Part shown: one piece after another, positions 8,425-16,800 of the stretch
Position numbering within the stretch: the stretch's first letter is position 1
Layout: each line of letters begins with the position of its first letter
Source: Paenibacillus sedimenti
GTDB taxonomy: Bacteria; Bacillota; Bacilli; Paenibacillales; NBRC-103111
NCBI RefSeq assembly: GCF_014534655.1
Contig: NZ_JACVVD010000013.1
Span: forward strand, 1-64,000
Reading direction: 5' to 3'
DNA: 64,000 bases
Translations under genes and position numbers: made by a program
The notes under the pieces: model-generated
The model's database searches: none
Told to the model about the DNA's origin: nothing
What the model saw: only the letters and a program-made list of their open reading frames with translations

Positions 8425-8437
8425 AATGAGAAAGCAA
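8425..8437 (+). promoter_or_regulatory. Ada box (AAT-N6-GCAA) between adaA and alkA
   Basis: AATGAGAAAGCAA fits the two-part Ada site known from E. coli (A box AAT, B box GCAA, six bases apart). It lies 10 bp upstream of the adaA -35 and about 23 bp before a GATAAT -10 (8460-8465) facing alkA, where no good -35 is seen. That position suits an activator serving both directions. This is a motif match by eye. Confidence 0.5.
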
Positions 8438-8521
8438 GAATACGAAAGTCCATTTCAGCGATAATGAAGGAAAGATTCTTTGTACCAACGCATGAAAAAA
8501 TGGAATAAAGGAGAATCAAAG

Positions 8522-9475
8522 ATGCAGGATCAACACCTTTTTGACCTTTCTATGATCGAGTGGCACGAGCGGACACGCTGCCTGACTTTGCAGCTTCCCA
8601 AGCCATTTAGCTACGAGCAAAATCTAGTTTATCTCTCCCGCTCCACCAATGAATGCCTATTCCATGTGGATAACTCCTATATCTATAAACTGCTGCGGAT
8701 TGTGGATAAAGACGTGCTGATCGCTATCAACAGTGAGGATAATCGGGTGCTGTGTATCCGCTTTGTGAATATGGAGGATGTGGGCGATACAACCGACGAC
8801 CTGCTTGACGCAGTAGCACGCTATGTGTGGGAATGGTTCGATCTGGGCAGAGACCTGACCCCATTCTATGCGCTCGCAGCAAACGACCGGCTGCTCAGTC
8901 AAGTAACGAAGAGCTTCTACGGACTACGTCTTATGGGCATTCCGGATTTGTTTGAAGCGATGAGCTGGGGAATTATCGGGCAGCAGATTAATCTGACTTT
9001 TGCTTACACGTTAAAAAGACGCCTTGTCGAAGCCTTCGGCACCCGACTGGAATGGGAGGGCCGGACTTATTGGTCATTCCCTACGCCCGAGCGTATTGCA
9101 GAGCTTACCCCTGAAGACTTAACGGCGCTGCAATTTACAGAAAAAAAAGCGGAATATCTCATCGGCGTTGCTAAATTGATGGCAGAGGGTACGCTTACCA
9201 AAGAGAAATTACTTGCTCTGCATGATCTCCAGGCCATGGAAAAAGAATTAGTGCGCATTCGAGGCATAGGTCCTTGGACCGCTAATTATGTACTGATGCG
9301 CTGTTTGCGGGATCCCGCTGCCTTTCCGATAGCCGATGTCGGACTGCATAATGCGCTAAAGCATGCGATGGGGCTGGAAGACAAGCCATCGCTGGAGGAA
9401 ATTCGGCAGCTTGCTGCTAAGTGGTCGGGATGGGAGGCTTATGCTACTTTTTATTTGTGGAGGATTCTTTATTAA
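8522..9475 (+). CDS. alkA: DNA-3-methyladenine glycosylase II (AlkA type)
   Basis: About 317 residues from the ATG at 8522, which has AAAGGAG 8 bases upstream; an upstream TTG (8480) lacks this. Residues about 110-305 hold the HhH-GPD fold: MSWGIIGQQINLTFAYTLKRRLVEAFG, the hairpin VRIRGIGPWTANYVLMRC, and PIADVGLHNAL, whose Asp is the catalytic residue. The enzyme removes alkylated bases such as 3-methyladenine as the first step of base excision. It diverges from adaA around a shared Ada box, as in Bacillus subtilis. Confidence 0.93.
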   Translation: MQDQHLFDLSMIEWHERTRCLTLQLPKPFSYEQNLVYLSRSTNECLFHVDNSYIYKLLRIVDKDVLIAINSEDNRVLCIRFVNMEDVGDTTDDLLDAVARYVWEWFDLGRDLTPFYALAANDRLLSQVTKSFYGLRLMGIPDLFEAMSWGIIGQQINLTFAYTLKRRLVEAFGTRLEWEGRTYWSFPTPERIAELTPEDLTALQFTEKKAEYLIGVAKLMAEGTLTKEKLLALHDLQAMEKELVRIRGIGPWTANYVLMRCLRDPAAFPIADVGLHNALKHAMGLEDKPSLEEIRQLAAKWSGWEAYATFYLWRILY

Positions 9476-9648
9476 TCATTTGGCGCAACAATATGTTATG
9501 TCCATGTTATATTTATTTCGTAATTTATATGATTTTCGGCATGTTTTTATAAATAATCGTTATTTGTTAATCGCGTTGAGTTAGATTATATTACATTTAG
9601 ATAGAGAGAAGGTCGTGAACAATAGGAAAATAGAGGAGGACAATACTT

Positions 9649-10110
9649 ATGATACAAATCCGGCGTTATTCCCCGCTCGATCATGACGATGTCTGGAGAA
9701 TTCACTTATTAGTCATTTCCGAGGCGAATGTAGAGCCCACCCATCAGCATTACCACGATATCCTTAACATTCCCGAGCAATACTTACATACAGGCGGAGA
9801 ATTTCTTGTAGGTATCGGCGATAATGGCGTTGTGTTTGCCATGGGAGGATTGAAGATTATCTCGGAGGGAAAAGCGGAAATCAAACGGCTCCGTGTCCAT
9901 CCCAGCTTCCAGAAAAAAGGCTATGGTCAATTGATTTTATCCAAATTAGAGCTAAGAGCCCAAGAACTCGGCATCCAGCATCTCATCCTCGATACACTTT
10001 CGAATCAATACGGAGCTCAAAAACTTTTCGAGAAAAATGGATACAAGCAGCAAGGCCCGGCAATTATCGACGGTTTTAACGTTGTTTTGTATGAGAAAAA
10101 GCTTGCGTAA
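9649..10110 (+). CDS. GNAT-family N-acetyltransferase
   Basis: 153 residues. The acetyl-CoA-binding core is IKRLRVHPSFQKKGYGQLILSKLE (residues about 81-104), with the Q-x-x-G-x-G loop, followed by the family's strand LILDTLSNQYGAQKLFEKNGY. The acceptor substrate cannot be told. GAGGAGG precedes the ATG. The gene stands alone: the 173-bp upstream gap (9476-9648) is AT-rich with nothing else visible, and a terminator follows. Confidence 0.88.
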   Translation: MIQIRRYSPLDHDDVWRIHLLVISEANVEPTHQHYHDILNIPEQYLHTGGEFLVGIGDNGVVFAMGGLKIISEGKAEIKRLRVHPSFQKKGYGQLILSKLELRAQELGIQHLILDTLSNQYGAQKLFEKNGYKQQGPAIIDGFNVVLYEKKLA

Positions 10111-10120
10111 ACGAACACGC

Positions 10121-10170
10121 AAAAAGGTTGCCCCTAGGTCTGTATAAGACCGGTCGGGACAACCTTTTTA
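10121..10170. terminator. Bidirectional terminator between GNAT gene and secreted protein gene
   Basis: AAAAAGGTTG pairs with CAACCTTTTT around an inner CCC/GGG and GGTC/GACC stem. The A and T flanks allow use by the plus-strand GNAT gene and the convergent minus-strand gene. Confidence 0.85.
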
Positions 10171-10176
10171 TCATTG

Positions 10177-10968
10177 TCATGGCGTGGCAATCGGTGCTGG
10201 CGTAGCAGCCGCTTGGCTCGAGTCCGCCTTCGCTCTTAGCTTCGCTCCACCCAGATGCGAACCACCTTTGCGCTGAACGAATTGCTTCAACTCGTCGGCC
10301 ATACTATCCTTCAATTTGGCGATCAGTTGATCTTCCGTAATCCCCTTCTCTTGGGCGATTTCCGCGAGGGATTTCCCGGCTTTTTGCTGTGTGGCCAGCT
10401 CCTCTTCGGTGATGCCAAGAATGTTAGCTATGGCTTCGTGATTCCCCCGTGCTCCATGACCCAGGGTACCGCTCCGATGCTGCGGTTTACCATGGAAATC
10501 CCCGACTTTCGGTTTAGCCTCGATCATTTTTTTCAGACGTTCCGCCAAACCGGCCTTATGCTTATCAGCTTGCTCCTGCGTGATTTTGCCGGCGCTGAGC
10601 GCTTCATCAATCTTTTTCGTATGGGCTGCGGTCAGCTTTTGAAGCAGCGCCTCTTCCGTCAATCCGGCCTTTTCCTGGGCGATCTGAGCTGGCGTCTTCC
10701 CTTGTTTGATCTCTTCCTTCAACGCAGCCTGGTCAATCCCCAGGATTGCAGCTAAATCCATGCCGCCTTTGCCGAACTCAAATCCGCCATGAAATTTTTC
10801 AAAGCCTTTGTGAATTTTATCTTTATGTATAACAGAAGTTGGTGCGGGTGTTGCTGCGCTTGTCTCATTGGCGAACACCTGATTATACTGCAGAACAAGT
10901 CCGCCTCCGATCAATACGCCCGCCGCCAGCGTACCCGTAAGAATTTTTTTGTGAAGGGCCTTCATCAT
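10177..10968 (-). CDS. Secreted protein with repeated LGI...GKSLAEIAQEKG motifs
   Basis: 263 residues. A signal peptide (KKILTGTLAAGVLIGGGLVLQ, cleavage near VFANE) directs export. The mature part carries two clear copies of a helical motif: LAAILGIDQAALKEEIKQGK then AQIAQEKAGLTEEALLQKL, and IANILGITEEELATQQKAGK then LAEIAQEKGITEDQLIAKL, with a related helix and a His/Gly-rich linker between them. This is the DUF2680-like pattern seen in Bacillales surface proteins of unknown role. The tail is Ala/Pro-rich. AAAGGTGG is 6 bases before the ATG. It is a single-gene unit. Confidence 0.75.
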   Translation of the reverse strand: MMKALHKKILTGTLAAGVLIGGGLVLQYNQVFANETSAATPAPTSVIHKDKIHKGFEKFHGGFEFGKGGMDLAAILGIDQAALKEEIKQGKTPAQIAQEKAGLTEEALLQKLTAAHTKKIDEALSAGKITQEQADKHKAGLAERLKKMIEAKPKVGDFHGKPQHRSGTLGHGARGNHEAIANILGITEEELATQQKAGKSLAEIAQEKGITEDQLIAKLKDSMADELKQFVQRKGGSHLGGAKLRAKADSSQAAATPAPIATP

Positions 10969-11069
10969 GCAATTCCACCTTTATTATGGATTGTTTTTAC
11001 ACAGTTTCAGTATAGGCAGCAATTGTGAAAAAACTTTGAAGGCCAGCTTAACGTTACATAAATTTATCC

Positions 11070-12308
11070 TTAATCCGGTTTATGTCCGCGTGTCATGAGG
11101 ATGAAGCAAAGAATAGCGCCTACTTCCATCAGGGCGATCACAATACCAAGCGGAACCGCGGTTTGGCTGCCTCCGATGCCGACAAGCGGGGCGACAATGC
11201 CTCCTACGATAAAAGAAAGCAAGCCCAGCAATGCGGCAGCGCTGCCTGCTGATTTGCCTTGGCTTTGCAGAGCGAGCGATGAGGTGGCCGTGGACACTAG
11301 ACCTACACTTGAGACGATGAAAAAGAAGGCCGGAAGGATCACAGATAACCCGCCGCCTGTAAGCGTTGCTGCGAGCAGCAGAAGCCCTCCGAAAGCGGCG
11401 ATTGCGAGACCTGCGACGAGAATTCGGCGCTCGCTCACTCTGCCCGCCAGTTTGCCGGCGATTTGGCTGGCGATAATGATGCCAATTCCGTTAACTGCAA
11501 AGCACACGCTGTACATCTGAGGCGAGACTCCGAAAATGTCCTGCAGCACGAACGGCGACCCGGATATGTACGCGAACATGGCGGCGAATACGAGTCCCTG
11601 CGTTAGCGCATAACCCATGAACATCCGGTCCGTCAGCAGACCCCGGAATGTCTTGAGCGTGTTACTAAGCCCGCCTTTAAGCCGACGCTCGGCAGGCAGT
11701 GTTTCTTTAAGCCCGAGTACGACAGCGAATAGCATGATGACGCCGATCAGACTTAATACGACGAAGACGCCGTGCCATGTCGTCACCTGCAAGATTTGCC
11801 CGCCTACAATTGGCGCCAGAATCGGCGCCGCACCGTTCACCAGCATCAGAAGCGCGAAAAACTTGGTCAGCTCCACGCCGGAATACAAGTCTCGGACGAT
11901 CGCCCGCGAGATCACAATGCCCGCTGCGCCGGCAAGCCCTTGGATGAAGCGCAAGCCAAGGAACATCCAGATGGAGGACGAGAACACGCAGAGCAGCGAG
12001 GAAATCGCATAGATGACGAGTCCGATCAGCAAGGGGATTCGTCGCCCCCGCACATCGCTGATGGAACCGGCTGCGAGCTGACCGAGCGATAGGCCGAGCA
12101 TACAGGCGGTAAGGCTCATTTGCGCCAGCGAGGTTGTTGTGTGAAGGTCTTGGGCCAGGATGGGCAGCGCAGGCAAGTACATATCGAGCGATAGCGGACC
12201 GAAAGCGGCCAGCGAACCGAGCACCATGGCGATCCATAGTCGGCGTGAACGGCTTAGTGAAGTGCTCGCTTCGGGAGCGGCGCTGTTGCTATTTTTCATG
12301 TGCATCAC
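11070..12308 (-). CDS. Bcr/CflA-family multidrug efflux transporter (MFS)
   Basis: About 412 residues with twelve predicted membrane segments. Family features: LGSLAAFGPLSLDMYLPALP in helix 1 (the Bcr/CflA signature), the loop motif GQLAAGSISDVRGRRIPLL between helices 2 and 3, and RFIQGLAGAAGIVISRAIVRDLYSG in helices 4-5. It would be a proton-driven exporter of drugs such as bicyclomycin or sulphonamides in the cytoplasmic membrane; the substrate is inferred from family only. The start region reads GTG-ATG-CAC-ATG with only a weak AGAAAG site, so the start could be 12308, 12305 or 12299. It diverges from the gene at 12548. Confidence 0.9.
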   Translation of the reverse strand: MMHMKNSNSAAPEASTSLSRSRRLWIAMVLGSLAAFGPLSLDMYLPALPILAQDLHTTTSLAQMSLTACMLGLSLGQLAAGSISDVRGRRIPLLIGLVIYAISSLLCVFSSSIWMFLGLRFIQGLAGAAGIVISRAIVRDLYSGVELTKFFALLMLVNGAAPILAPIVGGQILQVTTWHGVFVVLSLIGVIMLFAVVLGLKETLPAERRLKGGLSNTLKTFRGLLTDRMFMGYALTQGLVFAAMFAYISGSPFVLQDIFGVSPQMYSVCFAVNGIGIIIASQIAGKLAGRVSERRILVAGLAIAAFGGLLLLAATLTGGGLSVILPAFFFIVSSVGLVSTATSSLALQSQGKSAGSAAALLGLLSFIVGGIVAPLVGIGGSQTAVPLGIVIALMEVGAILCFILMTRGHKPD

Positions 12309-12456
12309 TGTCTTTCTGTTATGTATTAGGCCATGTCATTCTTCCAATTAGTTGTTACGACAATTATTACATCTAGGCTAACACCGGCCCCAAGTTTTTG
12401 TCTAGATGAAGTTGTGCGTGGGTAAAAGCTACTAGTCAGATGGGGCTCCCTTCCGC

Positions 12457-12525
12457 TATAATGAGTGAAACGACGAAGAACGTCCCTATTCATCTTGCCG
12501 ATGAGTTAGGGACGTTTTGTTATTT
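12457..12525 (+). promoter_or_regulatory. -10 box followed by a leader terminator (possible attenuator)
   Basis: A TATAAT (12457-12462) faces right without a strong -35. About 15 bp later AACGTCCCTA pairs with TAGGGACGTT, followed by TTGTTATTTTT. No gene ends between the promoter and this terminator. A transcript would therefore stop after about 50 nt unless the hairpin is bypassed, which suggests attenuation of the gene at 12548. Confidence 0.5.
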
Positions 12526-12547
12526 TTATACGTAGGAGTTGAGTGAT

Positions 12548-13219
12548 ATGAGCTATCAGGAAGCGCATCAAGTCTTCATCCAATCTCATATAAACCGGAG
12601 ATCGGGTGAACGCAGAGGTCGGCTGGAACGCGGACATCAGCATGCTGAAATGCTGTTTTTACAGCAGGTATGGTATCCGCTTTACGGCCATTTTGATGAT
12701 TTACACCCTGAATACGAAGTACTAGATTTACGAGGGCGTCCGTATTTTGGCGATTTTGCTTATTTACCCGGCGACTTAAAATTTATCTGGGAAATAAAAG
12801 GTTACGGCCCCCATGTGCTGGATATGGACCGCAAACGTTACTGCGACGAATTGAATCGCGAAACATTCCTGCAGGCGTTAGGCTATCGCGTCGTTTCCTT
12901 CGCTTATGATGATGTGGCTTACCGTCCAGAGCTATGCATAACGTTGCTGCGTATGCTGTTGAGTCGCTATCAACCTTCTCCATCCCCCGCTAGCGTTGCT
13001 CTTATTGCTGAGAAAGAGGTCGTGCGGCTGCACCTCAAGCTAGCCAGACCCATACGCCCTAAAGACGTCGAGGAACATTTCAGCGTTCATCATCGCACAG
13101 CAGTCAGGCTGCTCCATTCCTTAGTTGATAAAGGCTGGCTCCGCCCAGTACTCCGCGGCAAAGGCATCAAAATTGTGCAATATGAGCTTGCTCGAGGCGT
13201 GCTGGATTATTTCGATTGA
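12548..13219 (+). CDS. Nuclease-like (PD-(D/E)XK type) protein with C-terminal winged helix
   Basis: 223 residues. Residues about 60-125 show GDFAYLPGDLKFIWEIKGYG, that is, an acidic residue followed by an E-x-K on a beta strand, the metal centre of PD-(D/E)XK/DUF559-like nucleases; a helix (DRKRYCDELNRETFLQALGYRVVSF) follows as in Vsr/DUF559 folds. Residues about 150-223 look like a winged-helix DNA-binding domain (VEEHFSVHHRTAVRLLHSLVDKGWL). Whether it cuts DNA is unknown. ATG 12548 has TAGGAG 10 bases upstream, better than the TTG at 12539. Expression may be attenuated by the leader hairpin. Confidence 0.65.
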   Translation: MSYQEAHQVFIQSHINRRSGERRGRLERGHQHAEMLFLQQVWYPLYGHFDDLHPEYEVLDLRGRPYFGDFAYLPGDLKFIWEIKGYGPHVLDMDRKRYCDELNRETFLQALGYRVVSFAYDDVAYRPELCITLLRMLLSRYQPSPSPASVALIAEKEVVRLHLKLARPIRPKDVEEHFSVHHRTAVRLLHSLVDKGWLRPVLRGKGIKIVQYELARGVLDYFD

Positions 13220-13459
13220 AGCTACTCTTCTGCGATGGATACTCCCAGAGAAAGTGATAATATGCTTTGTTGCGGAAATAATCATGCAAAATGTGCCTTT
13301 TTTTTCTAGCGATAAGCGTTTGGTTGGCCGTAATCCTGCTAAAAATGCTGTTAAATCGGCCCAATTGCCTATGCATGGCCAATTTTGAAGAATTTACAGG
13401 CATTAAACGCATGTAAACGACCCATTTTGACGAAAACTCGCAATTTTACGGCACTTTTT

Positions 13460-13734
13460 GCTGTTAGGCGCCAGTGGAGGTTAGGAGACGGTAAATTTGC
13501 AGTTAGGTGCACCAATGGAGGTTGGGAGACGATACATTTGCATTTAGGTGTTCCAATGGAGGTTGGGAGACGATACATTTGCAGTTAGGCGTGCCAATGG
13601 ACGTTGGGAGACGGTAATTTGCATTTAGGTGTGCCAATGGAGGTTGGGAGACGGTAAATTTGCAGTTAAGTGCACCAATGGAGGTTGGGAAAATGGCACT
13701 TTTTGCAGTTAGGTGCGTCAACGGAGGTTCAGAG
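13460..13734. repeat. 41-bp tandem repeat array, about 6.7 copies
   Basis: The unit (period 40-43 bp) begins CAGTTAGGTG and contains the core CAATGGAGGTTGGGAGACG. Unit starts are about 13460, 13500, 13541, 13582, 13622, 13663 and 13706 (partial). Copies differ at a few positions. The words GGCACTTTTTGCTGTTAGG (13450-13468) and GGCACTTTTTGCAGTTAGG (13694-13712) mark both ends. It fills most of a 583-bp gene-free stretch (13220-13802); the left part has only A/T-rich sequence and no gene. The repeats are unbroken by spacers, so this is not a CRISPR. Confidence 0.9.
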
Positions 13735-13749
13735 GGAGCGGCTATGTCA

Positions 13750-13797
13750 CGAAAAAAAGCCCTCACTCACTCCCATCTGGAGCGGTGAAGGCTTAAA
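13750..13797 (-). terminator. Terminator after the 1189-residue secreted protein gene
   Basis: On the minus strand AAGCC and TTCACC pair imperfectly with the GTGAG/GGCTT side, and the T run is the complement of AAAAAAA at 13751-13757. It lies a few bases past the stop. Confidence 0.6.
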
Positions 13798-13802
13798 TAA
13801 GC

Positions 13803-16800
13803 TTACTTCGCTACATTAACCGTAATCTTCTCGCTGCTCGTTACGCCGGCGGCGTTCACGAGCTCAGCTACGTACTCATACACGCCAACCGTTCTGCCGG
13901 AAATCTCCGATACCGCGCTTTGCGCATTAGGCGTTGCAGCGGTCAAACTTTTCGTGTCGATCAACTGACCGTTCTCGTACAAGCGATACTCGGTTGCGTT
14001 GGTACCCCACCACATGTTCATCGTCACCTTGTAGTTGCCGTCGCCGTCCCAGTTATCTTGCGACAATACCGGTTTGCCCGGCGCAGCGTCGGTTACGTTT
14101 ACGACAAGCGGACTGCTTGTTGTCGTTCCGAAAACGTTCGTCAATTCCGCCGTATACGTATACGTTCCGTTTGCCTTGCCTTTGACGTCGAATTTCGCGA
14201 CTTGAGCGGAAGGCGAAGCGTCGGTCAAGCTTTGCGTGCTGACCAGGACGCCATTTTCATACAACTTGAACAAGGTACCGTTGTTCCCCCACCACATGTT
14301 CATTGTAACTGTGTAATTGCCGTCCTGAAGTCCGCTTTGTCCGTTATTGCCGGACAATACCGGTTCGCCGGGAACGCCCGCAGCGAGCGGCTTTTTCACA
14401 GTAATAACTACAGAATTAGATCCTACCGTAACACCGTTCAATGTCACGCTTGCCATTACTTGTGCAGTACCTTCGGCTACGGCAGTTACGTTGCCTTGAG
14501 CATCTACAGTAGCTACCGCACTATTGCTGGTGCTGTAAACAACAGTCGCATTACTTAAATCAGCCTGACTGCCGTTGCTCAGTGTACCGCTCAGACGAGT
14601 CGCTGTATTTTCACCGATTTGCAAGGTTGTGATATCAGCCGAGAGTGCGGCTTGGGCTAATACAACACTTGCCTTCACTTGAAAAGTAAAGCTTTGCTCC
14701 GATTTATTATCCGCAGCATCTGCCACACTATATTGTACCGTATGAGCGCCCAGCCCAAGATCGGAAGCTTTCAGCGCTTGACCGCTGCTGATCACATTAC
14801 CGTCCAGCGTTAATGTTTGCGACGCAACACCGGAAACCGCATCGGAACTTGCCAAATCAAATTGCAATGAGTCGGCATCCGTTACATCACCAATCGCGTG
14901 CCCCGATTGCGTCAAAGTCACGATTGGCGCAGTTTTATCCAACTTCACCTGCAAGGACTTCGCTACCTCGGCATTGCCTGCAGCATCCGTAGAGAAATAC
15001 GAAATTGTATTCGTTCCTTCTGTGGAAACCACCACCGGCGCCGTATAAGCAGCTTCCGCCCCACCGCCAATGGCATATTTCGTTATAACAGCATCCTCAC
15101 GGTCATCCGATGCCGTCAATGTAACCGATACATCCTGGTTGAACCAACCTTGGCCGTTCGCACTACCTGACAATGCAGCCGTAGTTACGGGCGCTGTCGT
15201 ATCCGCAGGCACCGCAAAATCGCTCAATCCTCTTGGTTTCAGTTGGAATACGCCTCTGAAAATAGCGGAGACCCCTTTGATGTTAACGGTTTGTCCCTCT
15301 TGGTACGGGAAGGCGCTTTGCGTTAAGCCCGTGCGCGCATCTACACGAATATGATTGCTTACCGAGCCGTTCACCGCATCAAATTCGAAAGAACCTGTAG
15401 GTGAAGCGCTAATCAAGTTGCTGATCGTTACATGGCTTAGCTCGACCAGTTGACCTTGGTTCTCGTACGTGATAGCAGTCACAGGAATCGCCGCCGGAAG
15501 CGCGGACGTACCCGTTTTCGTGATTTCAACCGGATCCGTCAATTCGAGCTCCGTATTAAATACCGCCGTTGGCGCTGTAATCTTAATCGTGTCGCCCAGA
15601 TGGAAGCCGCTCAAGCTTTGGAACACGTAAATGCCGCCCGTCGCATCCTGCAAATAGAAAGCTTGTCCGCCAAATGATCCAGGCTCGGTCGTCACAACAC
15701 CCTCTACCGTCACTAGCGTACCTGTCGATTTGCTGCGAGCTTCAGCGATGGTGATTTTCGCCGGGATCGGATTTTGCTCTTCCGGCAACGGCTCGGCCGG
15801 AACGTTCCCAAGGGTTACCGATTGGGTTTTCAGGTTCGTACCGTTTTGGCGCAGACGAAGGTTCGCCGCAGCCGTAGTGCCCGGTTTGATGCGGACCGTC
15901 AAATCCTTATAGGCATGGCCTTTGGAATCCGATGTCAAACTGAACGCGGTACTATAGCCTTCCGTAGCCGGCCATGTTCCGTCGGCGTTCTGAATCTTGG
16001 CAATTTGAGCGCCGCCGCTAACTAAATAAATACCCGTTTGATAGCCCGAAACTGTCGTATTGGCCGGCAAGTTGTCAATGACGACACGGATTTGGAAATC
16101 CTGTGCATTCGGCAATACGGCTTGATGCACGAAGCTGTATACGGCACTGGCCGTCGCAGCGGGACCACCGTACGAACCCGGCTTGAACGTACTGCGGTCG
16201 TACCATAAGTAGCCGGCATTCGGTGCCGCCCATGGCTCAGGCTTCGGTTCCGTAGAAGTAGCCGGTTCTTCAAAGGGCAGCAGTGCTGTCGGTTGATCCA
16301 ACTGCAAGCCGCTGACCTCAGTGAGGCTCGTGTAGCTCTCTTTTTTCGATAACCAGTTCACCATGTTAACCAGCAGTTTACCATCGTCAACTTCTTTAAA
16401 TCCGTCATAAGTCGTCTTCTTTGCACCTGTATCTTCACGCAAATATTTCGGTGTCGCATCCTCGACCGGCGAGGAATCGCCGATAAAGGCGGCTTTACCC
16501 GCTCCTGCTTTGGAAACTGCAACGTATGGGCCTTCAGCGACGCCTCCGCCATTATAGACGCCCTGATCTACCGCATTCGGCCATGCCTCATTGGTTTGCG
16601 GCAAGTAGACAATGCCTTTGGCCTTCGTCGGATCAATGATCGCGAGCGTAGAGCCTGCATGCATGGCAACGCCGGATACGCCGTTCGTAATGTCGAACGC
16701 TTGATCCGGCGTTACGATTTGATTCGCTGTAATATCGCCAAGCGCATTATAACGGAATCTGACGCCGAACTGCGTTGCCAGCCAGTCCGTGCTCGCAACA

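Noticed and set aside
13460..13734. CRISPR array
   Set aside because: The repeats are contiguous and mutated copies of one 41-bp unit with no unique spacers, and no cas gene is present.
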